DNA of 60,183 nucleotides from Firmicutes bacterium UBA5201 (GCA_002412775.1 DHVT01000003.1:14261-74443), one strand, 5' to 3'; counted from the first letter of the stretch, positions 17,410 to 27,125 are shown. The notes: generated from the letters alone by a model not told the origin. A program made the numbers and translations.

Positions 17410-18207
17410 ATGATTGAATCTATGCATGTAGTGAAAAAGTTGATTGAAAGATATGATTATGGCGGTGCTCTTGAAGTCCTTAAAGAGAAAAATCTTTATG
17501 ACACCAATGCGGCGGTTATTGTAGATGCTTGCCGCTATGCGGTCAATTTTGATTTCGAAACCGCCCGTAAGAAACTCAACAACCTGACGCCTGACTTGAT
17601 GAAAGATAAGGATCTGAACGCCATAAAAAAGAACTTCGAGGCGCTTAATGAGGGGCAACCGGATGCTCTGATGTCTGAACTGCTGGAAAATTTGAAATTT
17701 CAACTCGTCAATGAGGAGTATATCGACTTTCTCGGCAGAATATACCGATTCAAAGAGGCAATCTACAAATACATGTTCATAAAGACCCATATGCAAGACC
17801 GTCCTTTCACTTTTCAAATGAGGTTTCTGCAAAAAAAAGAGATTTTGAAGATTCTTAGAAATCACTATAAAATATTCAACAGCAACCTCATCTATGCGCT
17901 CAACTCCTACTTTAAGAAACACGCCAAACAAAATGACCGCATTGACAGAATCATTGAAATCATGAATACCGAGAAGATGAATCAGCTCATTGAGCTTAGA
18001 CATGAATCATTGATAGGACATGGATTCAAAGGGGTCAGTCTTGAAGAGATCCAAAAGGTCTACGGCAATCCATATAATGTCCTGGATGATTTCAGAGAGT
18101 GCCTGGAAGCATTAAAAGTAGATGTTTACAGCTACAAATATACCGATATCAACAAACTCATTCTAAAATTTTTGGCGGAACCGAACGAAACTCAAAACAA
18201 CAAATAA
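17410..18207 (+). CDS. Helical protein with HEPN-like R-X6-H motif
   Basis: The 265-residue, mainly alpha-helical protein shows IELRHESLIGHGFKGVS, where R197 and H204 form an R-X6-H pattern like that of HEPN ribonucleases. The closest resemblance I can recall is the C-terminal helical part of Cas02710/Csm6-type proteins, but no CARF domain precedes it and no CRISPR array or cas gene is in the window. RNase activity is therefore only a hypothesis. The start is ATG 17410, after AAAAGGTGAA. It lies between an rRNA modification gene and a nucleoside kinase, with 16 bases to the latter. Confidence 0.6.
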   Translation: MIESMHVVKKLIERYDYGGALEVLKEKNLYDTNAAVIVDACRYAVNFDFETARKKLNNLTPDLMKDKDLNAIKKNFEALNEGQPDALMSELLENLKFQLVNEEYIDFLGRIYRFKEAIYKYMFIKTHMQDRPFTFQMRFLQKKEILKILRNHYKIFNSNLIYALNSYFKKHAKQNDRIDRIIEIMNTEKMNQLIELRHESLIGHGFKGVSLEEIQKVYGNPYNVLDDFRECLEALKVDVYSYKYTDINKLILKFLAEPNETQNNK

Positions 18208-18223
18208 AAATGAGGAGGCTCCC

Positions 18224-19873
18224 ATGATCAAACTCAACATCAATGGATATGGCGCTATCGAGGCCAATGAAACGGACACTTACGAGGACGTAGTCAAAAG
18301 ACTGCAGACAGATTCGATGCCTACTATTGTTGCGGTCAGGTGTGGCAATATATTAAAAGAATTGACGCAGCAGATTTCTGAGGATTGTGAGATCCACCTT
18401 GTCGATCTTTCCTATTCCGATGGGATCAGAATCTATCAACGCGGACTCTCTTTCATCATGATCAGAGCGGCAATCGAATGTTTTGACGGAATTCAGGTGC
18501 GCGTGGAACATTCACTCAGCAAAGGGCTTTACTGTGAGTTCGATTACGTGAGAAGATTGAATCATGAGGATTATGAGCTCATCAAGGCAAAAATGCAGGA
18601 ATTGATTGATCGCGATCTTCCATTTGTGAAATTCACCAGCACCATAGCGGAAGCCGCTGAGGCATTCAAGAGACAAAACATGTTTTCAAAGGTCGAACTT
18701 TTGAAATACAGACCGAAGGATTACATAAGACTTTATGAATGCGAAGGAATCGTCAACTATTTTTATGGTTACATGGTACCGAGCACGGGCTATATCAGAC
18801 TATTCGACATCATCAAATACGACGAGGGGATGATCCTCATGCATCCGATCAGCTCGAATCCATTTGAGGTGCCTGAATTTGTGGAGTCTCCAAAAATTGC
18901 GGATGTGTTCAAGGAATCCGAAAGATGGTCGGATATACTCAACATAAGTTATGTGAGCAATTTGAATGATATCATCATGAAAGATGAGTACCATGAATTG
19001 ATCCAAATCGTAGAAGCCTTACATGAAAAGAAAATCGCTTATATCGCAGATGAGATCACAAAAATGAATAAGCGGGTCATTTTGATAGCAGGTCCTTCTT
19101 CCTCCGGTAAAACGACTTTTGCCAATAGACTACGGATTCAGCTCAAAGTCAATGGCATGAATCCTATAACTGTATCCACAGACAATTATTTCGTGAACCG
19201 TGATAAAACACCTCTGGATGATGACGGCAACTACGATTTCGAATCGCTTGAAGCCGTAGATGTTGAACTTTTCAATATAAACCTCATGTCGCTGCTCGAT
19301 GGAGATCCTGTTGATTTGCCTGTTTTCGATTTTCAGACCGGAACGAGGCTATATCGAAATGAACCAATTCAGATTGGTGAAGACCAACCGATCATCATTG
19401 AGGGCATTCACGGACTCAACGATCAGTTGACTCAAAAAATATTCAAGAGAGACAAGTTCAAAATCTATGTCAGTGCGTTGACCCAGCTCAACATCGACGA
19501 ACATAACCGCGTGCCCACCACTCAGACAAGACTTTTGAGACGTATTGTCAGGGATAATCAATTCAGAGGCCATAGTGCGAAAAAAACCATCGGGATGTGG
19601 CCTTCAGTTCGACGTGGTGAGGAAATATACATTTACCCTTTTCAAGAAATGGCAGATGAGGTCTTCAACACTTCGCTCCCTTATGAATTGGCGATTCTCA
19701 AAAAACATGCTTTGCCGCTTTTGGAATCCATCGGACCAGATGAGCCCGAATTTGCTGAGGCATTGATGCTTAGAAAGTTCTTAAATTATTTCATTTCCAT
19801 AAATGATGATGACATGGTGCCCAAAAATTCAATATTGAAGGAATTCATAGGTGGCAGCGGTTTTGATCTCTAA
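18224..19873 (+). CDS. TGS-domain nucleoside kinase (uridine kinase-like)
   Basis: The 549-residue protein combines a TGS domain (residues 1-60), a region like the second additional domain of threonyl-tRNA synthetase (about 65-230), and a C-terminal uridine kinase-like domain. That domain has Walker A GPSSSGKTTF at about 290 and STDNYFVNRDKTPLDD, the substrate-binding segment. It probably phosphorylates a nucleoside with ATP or GTP. This fusion is common in Clostridia and Bacteroidetes. AGGAGG precedes the ATG. The editing-like domain lacks an obvious HXXXH pair (HSLSKGLYCEF occupies that place), so it is unlikely to be an active editor. Confidence 0.88.
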   Translation: MIKLNINGYGAIEANETDTYEDVVKRLQTDSMPTIVAVRCGNILKELTQQISEDCEIHLVDLSYSDGIRIYQRGLSFIMIRAAIECFDGIQVRVEHSLSKGLYCEFDYVRRLNHEDYELIKAKMQELIDRDLPFVKFTSTIAEAAEAFKRQNMFSKVELLKYRPKDYIRLYECEGIVNYFYGYMVPSTGYIRLFDIIKYDEGMILMHPISSNPFEVPEFVESPKIADVFKESERWSDILNISYVSNLNDIIMKDEYHELIQIVEALHEKKIAYIADEITKMNKRVILIAGPSSSGKTTFANRLRIQLKVNGMNPITVSTDNYFVNRDKTPLDDDGNYDFESLEAVDVELFNINLMSLLDGDPVDLPVFDFQTGTRLYRNEPIQIGEDQPIIIEGIHGLNDQLTQKIFKRDKFKIYVSALTQLNIDEHNRVPTTQTRLLRRIVRDNQFRGHSAKKTIGMWPSVRRGEEIYIYPFQEMADEVFNTSLPYELAILKKHALPLLESIGPDEPEFAEALMLRKFLNYFISINDDDMVPKNSILKEFIGGSGFDL

Positions 19874-19893
19874 TAGGTGTCGTGGAGGTTCAT

Positions 19894-21477
19894 ATGCAAT
19901 ACAACCGTAAGGAATCGAAATCAAATATCGTACTTTTTGCCGTGCTATCCGGTTTTCTGATGTTGAATGCGTTTGTTGTGTTTCCCTATTTCGAAAGATA
20001 TGTGAACGGTTATTTTGCAGTGGTTTTAGGCCTCGACATCATTGTTTTTTCTCTCCTTGCCAATGCGGCCTATTACAACAGTAGAACTCGAATCAATACT
20101 TGGAACATAGCGGTTTCATACTTTTCCTTTCTGCTGATTTCCAATTATATCCTCGCACTCGGCCTACATTTCGTGGACTATGAGCGATTTGTGGATCCCA
20201 TCATGTATCTGCTTGGAACAGGACGGTTGTTCTTTGTTTTAGGATGCATACCGCTCCAATATGCCCGGAGACTTTCCATTGTCTTTAGAGGATACATGCA
20301 GATGACCATCAGCGCTTTCATTCTGATGCTTGTTCAAATAATATTGCTTGCGGTTTTCATGAAATTCAAAGTCAATATTTCCAATGTCATTTTTTTGGTC
20401 AATGCATTTACTGCGACCATTTTATTGGTCTTTGTGCTCAACAGGATTCTCACTGAAGAGAAAAATGAATCCCGAATGATGACACTGGGATTCGCACTCA
20501 TGTTTTTTGGACAGGTATACATGACACTGTCAAGAGTGAGTACGGAAAACATCATTCAAGGTCATTTCTTTCAGGTCATCGGCATCGCCTATTACTATTT
20601 CTCCTTGAATCGCAGCAATTTGATCATCCCCGAACAAGAGCATCTGGTGCTTCAAAATCAATTCAATCTCTATGCGAAGAATTTGAAGAAAATAATAGAC
20701 AAAAAAACACTTCAGGTGAGAGAAATCAACGACAAGTTGATCGATGACCTCGAATACGCAAAAAAAATCCAACAATCACTGCTACCAAAGACCAAAGTCA
20801 ATTATCGGGATGTCACATTCTTATCGGAGTACTTCCCTTGTGAAAGATTGAGTGGAGATTTTTTCGATCTTTACAGGTTGGATGACGATCATATCGCGCT
20901 TTACCTGATGGACGTATCAGGCCACGGCATATCCGCGGCTTTGATGACCATGTTCAGCAGCAACTATCTGAAGTCCAACGATCAGAATCTCATGAGGTAC
21001 AGAGGTTACAAACCCGATCTCAATCTGAAGCATTTTTACGATCAATTCAATCTGATGAATTTTCCAGATGAGATGCATATGGTGTTGCTTTATGCGACGC
21101 TGGATTTGAACACGAAAGTCATGACCTATTGCTCAGGCGGACTCAATTGCAATCCAATCCGTTTCAAAAAAAATGGCAAGATAGAGTTTTTGGACAAGAG
21201 CAAGGGATTTCCAATATGCAAATTGAGTGATTATTACACACCTGAATTTGTTAGTGAGAAGATCATCCTGGAAAAAGGTGACAGGGTTCTTTTTTATACG
21301 GATGGACTCATTGATTCGGAGAAAAATGGTGTGTTCGATTTGGAGAGCCTGATCGAATTTTATAAGGAAAACGCCGATCTTTCCCTTCGGGAAATCAATG
21401 AAAGACTCCTCTCGAAAATCAATCCGGTCAAGGATGAATTGAACGACGATATCACGTATATATTCATGGAAGTATAG
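19894..21477 (+). CDS. Membrane PP2C/SpoIIE-type serine/threonine phosphatase
   Basis: The 527-residue protein has about seven hydrophobic segments over its first 240 residues, then a linking helix (KKIIDKKTLQVREINDKLI), and a PP2C-like domain. DVSGHGISAALMTMF and FYTDGLIDSEKNG hold the metal-binding aspartates of the SpoIIE/RsbU class. Such proteins dephosphorylate anti-anti-sigma factors or similar partners in response to a membrane signal; no partner gene is adjacent. ATG 19894 is favoured by TGGAGG at 19883-19888. It follows the nucleoside kinase closely but has a likely independent role. Confidence 0.85.
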   Translation: MQYNRKESKSNIVLFAVLSGFLMLNAFVVFPYFERYVNGYFAVVLGLDIIVFSLLANAAYYNSRTRINTWNIAVSYFSFLLISNYILALGLHFVDYERFVDPIMYLLGTGRLFFVLGCIPLQYARRLSIVFRGYMQMTISAFILMLVQIILLAVFMKFKVNISNVIFLVNAFTATILLVFVLNRILTEEKNESRMMTLGFALMFFGQVYMTLSRVSTENIIQGHFFQVIGIAYYYFSLNRSNLIIPEQEHLVLQNQFNLYAKNLKKIIDKKTLQVREINDKLIDDLEYAKKIQQSLLPKTKVNYRDVTFLSEYFPCERLSGDFFDLYRLDDDHIALYLMDVSGHGISAALMTMFSSNYLKSNDQNLMRYRGYKPDLNLKHFYDQFNLMNFPDEMHMVLLYATLDLNTKVMTYCSGGLNCNPIRFKKNGKIEFLDKSKGFPICKLSDYYTPEFVSEKIILEKGDRVLFYTDGLIDSEKNGVFDLESLIEFYKENADLSLREINERLLSKINPVKDELNDDITYIFMEV

Positions 21478-21490
21478 GATTTGCCATCTA

Positions 21491-21519
21491 TTGACGTGTA
21501 GAAATCAAAACTATATAAT
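21491..21519 (+). promoter_or_regulatory. Strong sigma-A promoter for the HTH regulator gene
   Basis: TTGACG (21491-21496) and TATAAT (21514-21519) are exactly 17 bases apart, upstream of the start at 21561. The promoter would drive the regulator, the lipoprotein gene and probably the QueG-like gene. Confidence 0.8.
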
Positions 21520-21560
21520 GTAAATAGTTGTAAAATTATTTTTAAGAGGGTCAGGTGGTT

Positions 21561-22121
21561 ATGAAAGACGCAATTGTATTAAAGGATTTGGAACAAATCA
21601 AGGCGGTTTCTCAACAGTATCGTTTGAACATCCTCGATGCATTCAACAATCAACCCAAAACTGCAAAACAGATTGCCGAGTGTCTTAAGGAACCTCACGG
21701 TCGCGTCAATTATCATATTAAAATGCTTGAAAAGGTCGGAATTGTCGAGTTGATCGAGGAAGTCTCTAAATTGGGTGTCGTGGAGAAGTATTATTGCCCT
21801 GTGGCATATAAAATTCTGATAGACAGCAGCGCAGTGACTCTTGATGATGTTATGAACAATACGATCAGCAAAGTATCGATAGCTTTCTTTGAAGCGGTTT
21901 CCAAAGACTTTTACGAATCCATCGAGAAACTGCAGGATGGGCCGACCAAGAAGATATCCTATTCAGGGGATTATTATCTGACGGATCTTGAGGCAAAAAC
22001 ATTGAATCGTGAAATCAGTGCGGTCGTTGAAGCGTTTTTGAAAGATAAGAAAGAACCGAAAGAAGATTCATTTAGACACACGATTGCGCATTTGGTCATT
22101 CCAATGCCCCCTAAGGAATAA
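21561..22121 (+). CDS. Winged-helix (ArsR-type HTH) transcriptional regulator
   Basis: The 186-residue protein has an N-terminal winged helix (about residues 15-80): YRLNILDAFNNQPKTAKQIA, then PHGRVNYHIKMLEKVGIVEL is the recognition helix and wing. The C-terminal 100 residues form an unknown, possibly ligand- or dimer-forming domain. No metal-binding cysteine pair is present, so it is not a metal sensor of the CadC type. It is transcribed from a near-consensus promoter and lies 16 bases ahead of a peptide-binding lipoprotein gene, so it may regulate solute uptake. ATG 21561 is used; GTG 21555 is an alternative. Confidence 0.8.
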   Translation: MKDAIVLKDLEQIKAVSQQYRLNILDAFNNQPKTAKQIAECLKEPHGRVNYHIKMLEKVGIVELIEEVSKLGVVEKYYCPVAYKILIDSSAVTLDDVMNNTISKVSIAFFEAVSKDFYESIEKLQDGPTKKISYSGDYYLTDLEAKTLNREISAVVEAFLKDKKEPKEDSFRHTIAHLVIPMPPKE

Positions 22122-22137
22122 AACTGGAGACAACGTT

Positions 22138-23850
22138 ATGAAAAATGGACATAGATGTCTTTTGATTACAATCTTAATGATGAGCACTTTTCTCCTAGGA
22201 GGGTGCTCCTCTTTTAATTCCAAAGACAATGGGACTCCGGCCAATCCACCCGAAGTGGTGAACGGTGCCAAGGAACAGGCTTATGAAGTGAACCCCGCTC
22301 TGGCGAGAACAGAGACTTTGGTGGTCACCTCATCCAACCTAAGTCTTAATTTTCACCCGCTTTATGCCGCGAGAACCACTGAGACTTGGGTCAGGGACTT
22401 GGTGTTTGAAGGGCTCTTGAGTCATGATAAAACGGGCAATCCGATACCATTGCTTGCAGAATCCTATGAGATCAGTGAGGACGGCCTAGAGTATACTTTT
22501 ATAATAAAAGACGATTTGTTGTTTCACGACGGTTCCAGGTTGAAGCTGTCCGATGTGATATTTTCATATGAAGTCCTTGCCAATGAACAATATTCCGGTG
22601 AACACCGTTTGTTCATTGATGGAATAGTAGGCGTCATGGAATTCAGAACCGGTGAAACCACCACCATCTCGGGAATTGAAATCATGGATGACAAGACAAT
22701 AAAATTCAGATTTGAAATGCCTGGCATTTATAATGTTTGGGGATTTGAAACACCTATAATGCCCGAACATGTGTACAATTTTTCCAGTTGGGACAATTTC
22801 CTGACGAACAGCAACAACCCAATAGGAACAGGGCCTATGGCTCTTGTGGCCGCCGAATCGGACCAACAAATCGAGCTGAAGAGAAGTGCTTTTCATCATG
22901 GTACCAAATCAAACGTCAATCGTGTCATCATAAAAGCGATGAGTCCTCAAATGGCTCTGGAATCGTTTGCGAATGGTTCAGTCGATATTGTTGCGGTTTC
23001 ACCCACAAAAGAGTACTACGACAAGCTTAAAGCGATCACTTTTGCCAAGACTATAGAATTTCCGTCGAATGCATTCAATTATATCGGAATAAATCACGAC
23101 CATCCGATTCTTAAGGACAAAAAAGTCAGGCAAGCACTGGCGTATGCCTTCGATCGGGATGAATTCATCAGAACCGAGTGGCAAAACCATGCCATTCCAT
23201 CCAATTCACCAGTACCCGAAACACATTGGACGTATCCGAACGAACAAGCTCTGAACATATACAGCTATGATGTTGAAAAGGCAAAAATACTTCTCAATGA
23301 TGCCGGATGGATCGAGGGCGATGTCAAGGGCGTCCGCATGAAAGATGGCGAGCGACTTGAACTCACAATCAATGCGTTCAGCGATGTCAGTTGGTCATAT
23401 AATCTTGCAAATTCAATCAAAACACAATGGGAAAAAATCGGTGCGATTGTGAATGTGGAATTTACGGACTTCAACATGTTGAAAGAAAAGGTTTTTACCG
23501 ATCGCTCAGCAATGCTGTGGGTCATGGCATGGCATCTTCCAATCGATTACGATCCGGCGAGGCTCTATGGAGCCATTGCGACAGGTCCTGGTGGATTCAA
23601 CGCGGGCAATTACAACAATACAAATGCGGAGGAACTTTTCGTCAAGCTCAGGACAGCTTTTGATGATACGGAGAGGATGAATCTCGTTTCAGATTGGATC
23701 AGTCTCGCCAACGAAGAGTTGCCTTATATTTATATCGCCCACCTCAACGAGTTGTGGGGAGTCAATGAGCGTGTTCAAAAAATTGAGATCGGACCTTATA
23801 GCAATTGGGTGGACAGTATTCAGGATATAGTCCTTAAGGTCATGGAATGA
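22138..23850 (+). CDS. Solute-binding lipoprotein of an oligopeptide-type ABC transporter
   Basis: The 570-residue product has a lipoprotein signal with lipobox LLGGC (C23) and a family 5 extracellular solute-binding fold: LVFEGLLSHDKTGNPIPLLA, YTFIIKDDLLFHDGSRLKLS and VRQALAYAFDRDEFI are characteristic. It would capture a peptide or similar ligand outside the membrane. No permease or ATPase genes of this transporter class are adjacent, so it is an orphan receptor here. ATG 22138 with TGGAGA is chosen over an upstream in-frame TTG. The stop overlaps the start of the next gene. Confidence 0.92.
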   Translation: MKNGHRCLLITILMMSTFLLGGCSSFNSKDNGTPANPPEVVNGAKEQAYEVNPALARTETLVVTSSNLSLNFHPLYAARTTETWVRDLVFEGLLSHDKTGNPIPLLAESYEISEDGLEYTFIIKDDLLFHDGSRLKLSDVIFSYEVLANEQYSGEHRLFIDGIVGVMEFRTGETTTISGIEIMDDKTIKFRFEMPGIYNVWGFETPIMPEHVYNFSSWDNFLTNSNNPIGTGPMALVAAESDQQIELKRSAFHHGTKSNVNRVIIKAMSPQMALESFANGSVDIVAVSPTKEYYDKLKAITFAKTIEFPSNAFNYIGINHDHPILKDKKVRQALAYAFDRDEFIRTEWQNHAIPSNSPVPETHWTYPNEQALNIYSYDVEKAKILLNDAGWIEGDVKGVRMKDGERLELTINAFSDVSWSYNLANSIKTQWEKIGAIVNVEFTDFNMLKEKVFTDRSAMLWVMAWHLPIDYDPARLYGAIATGPGGFNAGNYNNTNAEELFVKLRTAFDDTERMNLVSDWISLANEELPYIYIAHLNELWGVNERVQKIEIGPYSNWVDSIQDIVLKVME

Positions 23851-24905
23851 TGAGTGATAAAATTGAGATGAAAAAAATTATGAATGCTCTAATGGTTGAA
23901 CATTGGGGCATTTTGACCATTGATGCGGATCAATTGCCGAAACTGATCGAGCGGGAACAATATATTAGAGAAATTTTGCTTAAAAGAGGGACGAAAGAAT
24001 TCGAACAAGATTTGGACAAGCGTTTTTTGTTTTCTTCAGGAAAAAAAATAGGGACAATCATTGCCATTGGCATTCCCTATGATCCGATTGGAAGTGCGCT
24101 GCCGAATGCATTTGGTCGTGTGGACAATTTTGCCTGGGAACATGACTATCATGAAATTCTAAGGAATCTTTTGAATGCAATAAACACTGAGATCGGTAAC
24201 TTTCTGAGCGATCCGACAATCACTCCGGAAGTCTGTGTTGACACAGCCGATTACATCGACCGTGAGATAGGCCTGTACACAGGACTTGGTAAAATTGGGA
24301 AGAATCATTTCCTGATCCATCCGGAGATGGGCACACACTTCTTCATTGGCTATTTGATCTATGATGGAATTTTGGATATCGCCCCGGCGGAAATCAATCG
24401 ATTCGACTTTGAAAACACTTTGCTGGAGGCATGTGAGGGCTGCGATAGATGCTCAAGTGCATGTCCAACCAAAATTTGCGGTGGACCGATCATGGATTCG
24501 GATAAATGCATCGCAATGCTCACTCAGACCAAAAGGGTGCTGAATGATCGGGAGCGTGAGTGGATTGGCAATAGTCTATACGGATGCAACATCTGCCAAA
24601 AGGTCTGTCCGATGAACAAAGATCTGAGTGCGCATCCCTATCTTGCGACCAAAACTGAAAATCAAATTGACCTATATGAGTTGTTGGGCATGAACAACAA
24701 GACGTTCATGGAGAAATATGGGGAAATGGGATTCTCCTGGCGCAGTCTATGGGTTTACAAACGCAATGCATTGATCATTCTGGGCAATCATGGGAACCGA
24801 TCCGATCTTGAAATGTTGAACACAAAAACGGATTTGATGAAGAATCCTAAACTCGAAGCAACTTTTTTATGGGCGGTGAGGAGACTGGAAAGTCGTGAAA
24901 CTTAA
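23847..24905 (+). CDS. QueG-like epoxyqueuosine reductase family iron-sulfur protein
   Basis: The 352-residue protein has the QueG domain order: a cobalamin-binding DUF1730-like N-terminal part, then two 4Fe-4S clusters with CEGCDRCSSACPTKIC and CNICQKVC, then a short HEAT-like tail. QueG reduces epoxyqueuosine to queuosine in tRNA with cobalamin as cofactor. The IGxYTGLGKIGKN-type stretch and RNALIILGNHGN support the family. Firmicutes also hold divergent QueG-like paralogs, so the substrate is uncertain; no other queuosine genes are nearby. Two ATGs (23847 and 23850) are possible, both overlapping the lipoprotein stop. Confidence 0.78.
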   Translation: MMSDKIEMKKIMNALMVEHWGILTIDADQLPKLIEREQYIREILLKRGTKEFEQDLDKRFLFSSGKKIGTIIAIGIPYDPIGSALPNAFGRVDNFAWEHDYHEILRNLLNAINTEIGNFLSDPTITPEVCVDTADYIDREIGLYTGLGKIGKNHFLIHPEMGTHFFIGYLIYDGILDIAPAEINRFDFENTLLEACEGCDRCSSACPTKICGGPIMDSDKCIAMLTQTKRVLNDREREWIGNSLYGCNICQKVCPMNKDLSAHPYLATKTENQIDLYELLGMNNKTFMEKYGEMGFSWRSLWVYKRNALIILGNHGNRSDLEMLNTKTDLMKNPKLEATFLWAVRRLESRET

Positions 24906-24948
24906 TGATATACTGTTATATGAAGATTTATTTTATGGGAGGCGTCAT

Positions 24949-26139
24949 ATGTCAAATGTACATGAACTCAATTATTTGAAAGATCAGGTTCAAGAATTAA
25001 AAGATCAAGGTGTTTATAGGATTTTACCGATCCTTGAAGGTGCAAACGAAGCGGAAATCATGTTGAATGGTCATTCGGTCATCAATTTATCCTCAAACAA
25101 TTATTTGGGATTTGCAAACCATCCAAGATTAAAAGAAGCCGCCATCAAAGCAGTGGAAAAATACGGTGTTGGCTCTGGTGCTGTGCGTACGATCATTGGG
25201 AACATGGACATCCATGAAGAACTTGAAGTCAAACTTGCAAAGTTCAAGCGTGAAGAGGCTGTCATGGTTTTCCAATCTGGATTCAATTGTAATGCGGGAG
25301 CTATTCAAGCCATTACAAACAAAGGTGATTTAATCATATCGGATGAACTCAATCATGCCAGTATCATAGATGGTGTCAGACTTTCAAGAGCGGATAAGGC
25401 CGTCTTCAAGCATAGCGACATGGAAGACTTGGAGCGCGTCTTGAAAGAGAAAAGAGCAAACTACGCAAATTGTCTCATCATAACAGATGGCGTATTCAGT
25501 ATGGACGGGGATCTCGCCAAATTACCTGAACTCGTTGAAATCGCTGAAAAATATAACTGTATGACTTATGTGGATGATGCTCACGGTTCTGGAGTACTCG
25601 GTGAAAATGGTCGTGGTACCGTGGATCATTTCGGACTTCATGGAAGAATCGATTTTACCATTGGCACGCTATCAAAAGCGATCGGTGTCATTGGCGGTTA
25701 CGTGGCAGGCAATAAAGTCATGAAGGAATGGTTGCTCCATAGAGGACGCCCTTTGCTTTTCAGTACGTCATTGCCACCTGCTGCGGTAGGAGCGATCATG
25801 GAAGCTGTGGACCTTTTGAGTTCCACCACGGAATATACCGACAGACTTTGGAGCAATGCAAAGTTTTTCAAAGCTGAACTTGGAAAGCTCGGATACAACA
25901 TTGGACATAGTGAAACACCGATCACACCAGTGATCATCGGTGATGAGGCTAAAACAGTCGCTTTCTCAAAGCGTATGCTTGAAAAAGGTGTTTTCGTATC
26001 AGCAATCATTTTCCCTACGGTTCCAAAAGGAACTGGCCGTGTAAGATGCATGGTTACAGCCGGGCACACAGAAGAGCAACTTTCCAGAGCTGTCAAAGTG
26101 TTTGAGGAAGTCGGCAAAGAGATGGGTATACTAGAATAA
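24949..26139 (+). CDS. kbl: Glycine C-acetyltransferase (2-amino-3-ketobutyrate CoA ligase)
   Basis: The 396-residue PLP enzyme belongs to the alpha-oxoamine synthase family. The PLP lysine is K243 in GTLSKAIG; the DDAHGSGVLG and LSSNNYLGFANHP motifs are conserved. Kbl joins glycine and acetyl-CoA or, in threonine breakdown, cleaves 2-amino-3-ketobutyrate. No threonine dehydrogenase gene is adjacent, so the physiological direction is unclear; a BioF-like role is less likely from the motif spelling. ATG 24949 is set by GGGAGG at 24937-24942; the in-frame ATG-like codon at 24895 lies within the previous gene. Confidence 0.9.
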   Translation: MSNVHELNYLKDQVQELKDQGVYRILPILEGANEAEIMLNGHSVINLSSNNYLGFANHPRLKEAAIKAVEKYGVGSGAVRTIIGNMDIHEELEVKLAKFKREEAVMVFQSGFNCNAGAIQAITNKGDLIISDELNHASIIDGVRLSRADKAVFKHSDMEDLERVLKEKRANYANCLIITDGVFSMDGDLAKLPELVEIAEKYNCMTYVDDAHGSGVLGENGRGTVDHFGLHGRIDFTIGTLSKAIGVIGGYVAGNKVMKEWLLHRGRPLLFSTSLPPAAVGAIMEAVDLLSSTTEYTDRLWSNAKFFKAELGKLGYNIGHSETPITPVIIGDEAKTVAFSKRMLEKGVFVSAIIFPTVPKGTGRVRCMVTAGHTEEQLSRAVKVFEEVGKEMGILE

Positions 26140-26144
26140 ATTGT

Positions 26145-26171
26145 TTGCCGGGGACTTACCTTAGGTATAAT
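26145..26171 (+). promoter_or_regulatory. Possible promoter for cheV
   Basis: A clear TATAAT (26166-26171) has TTGCCG 15 bases upstream (26145-26150), which is short spacing. The element lies in the 60-bp gap between kbl and cheV and is the only promoter candidate there. Confidence 0.45.
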
Positions 26172-26199
26172 GATAATACGATAAATTGGTAAAGGGTGG

Positions 26200-27114
26200 A
26201 TGAATATGGAAAGCAAAACAGGGATATTACTTGAAAGCGGAACTGGAGAGGTTGAAATACTTCACTTCACAGTATCTGGCGTTCATTATGCAATCAATGT
26301 TGTCAAAGTGAAAGAATTGCTTCAAATTGAAAACATATCCAAAATTCCAAATGCACATCCGGCCATTTCGGGATTGTCATTAATCAGAGGTGAAATGATT
26401 TCCGTAGTGGATTTGCTTTATGTGCTCGAAGGACAAAAGAACGAAAAAGTGAAAAATGGGATGACATTGGTATGTGAGTTCAACAAGATCAAGGTGGGTT
26501 TTGCCATAGAATCCGTTCTAGGGATCCAACGCATCGGGTGGAATCAAATCATCAAACCGGACAATTTGACATCCAATTCGCTGATCATAGGCAATATCAA
26601 TCTCAACAATGAAATCATCATGTTGTTGGATTTCGAAAAAATCGTCATGGACATCAATCCGAACACCGGAATCAACATCGATAGAATCAAGGACATCGTA
26701 GTCAAGGACCGTTCCAAGATAAAAATCGCACTCGCAGATGATTCCCCAATGATCCGAAAAGTGTTGCTCGATACTTTGACAAGAGCCGGATTCACTAAAC
26801 TCAAGTTTTTTGATGACGGTATGGAAACTTTGGATTACCTTCTCATGTTGATAGAGAAAAAAGGTGAAAAATTCAAAGAGGACATCGATCTGTTGATCAC
26901 GGATATCGAAATGCCTCAGCTGGATGGTCATTCATTGACGAGACGGGTGAAAGAACATCGCAATCTCAAGAATTTGCCGGTGATCATATTTTCATCACTG
27001 ATAACAGGGGATCTCCTCCATAAAGGTGAAGCTGTCGGTGCGGATGCACAAATGAGCAAACCTGAGATTGAAAATTTGGTGAAATTGATAGACGAAATAT
27101 TGGATATCAAGTAA
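26200..27114 (+). CDS. cheV: Chemotaxis protein CheV (CheW-receiver fusion)
   Basis: The 304-residue protein has a CheW domain (about residues 15-155, with ISGLSLIRGEMISVVDLLYV) and a C-terminal receiver domain (about 170-300). The receiver shows the acidic pair ADDS, the phosphoryl-accepting aspartate in LLITDIEMPQLDGH and the conserved lysine in MSKPE. CheV couples receptors to CheA and takes part in adaptation. AAGGGTGG precedes the ATG. No other chemotaxis gene is in the window, so it is a stand-alone copy ending in a strong terminator. Its presence suggests a motile host. Confidence 0.93.
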   Translation: MNMESKTGILLESGTGEVEILHFTVSGVHYAINVVKVKELLQIENISKIPNAHPAISGLSLIRGEMISVVDLLYVLEGQKNEKVKNGMTLVCEFNKIKVGFAIESVLGIQRIGWNQIIKPDNLTSNSLIIGNINLNNEIIMLLDFEKIVMDINPNTGINIDRIKDIVVKDRSKIKIALADDSPMIRKVLLDTLTRAGFTKLKFFDDGMETLDYLLMLIEKKGEKFKEDIDLLITDIEMPQLDGHSLTRRVKEHRNLKNLPVIIFSSLITGDLLHKGEAVGADAQMSKPEIENLVKLIDEILDIK

Positions 27115-27125
27115 AACAATAAAAT

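Noticed and set aside
17410..18207. CRISPR-associated role for the HEPN-like protein
   Set aside because: No repeat-spacer array, cas gene or CARF domain is visible in the window.
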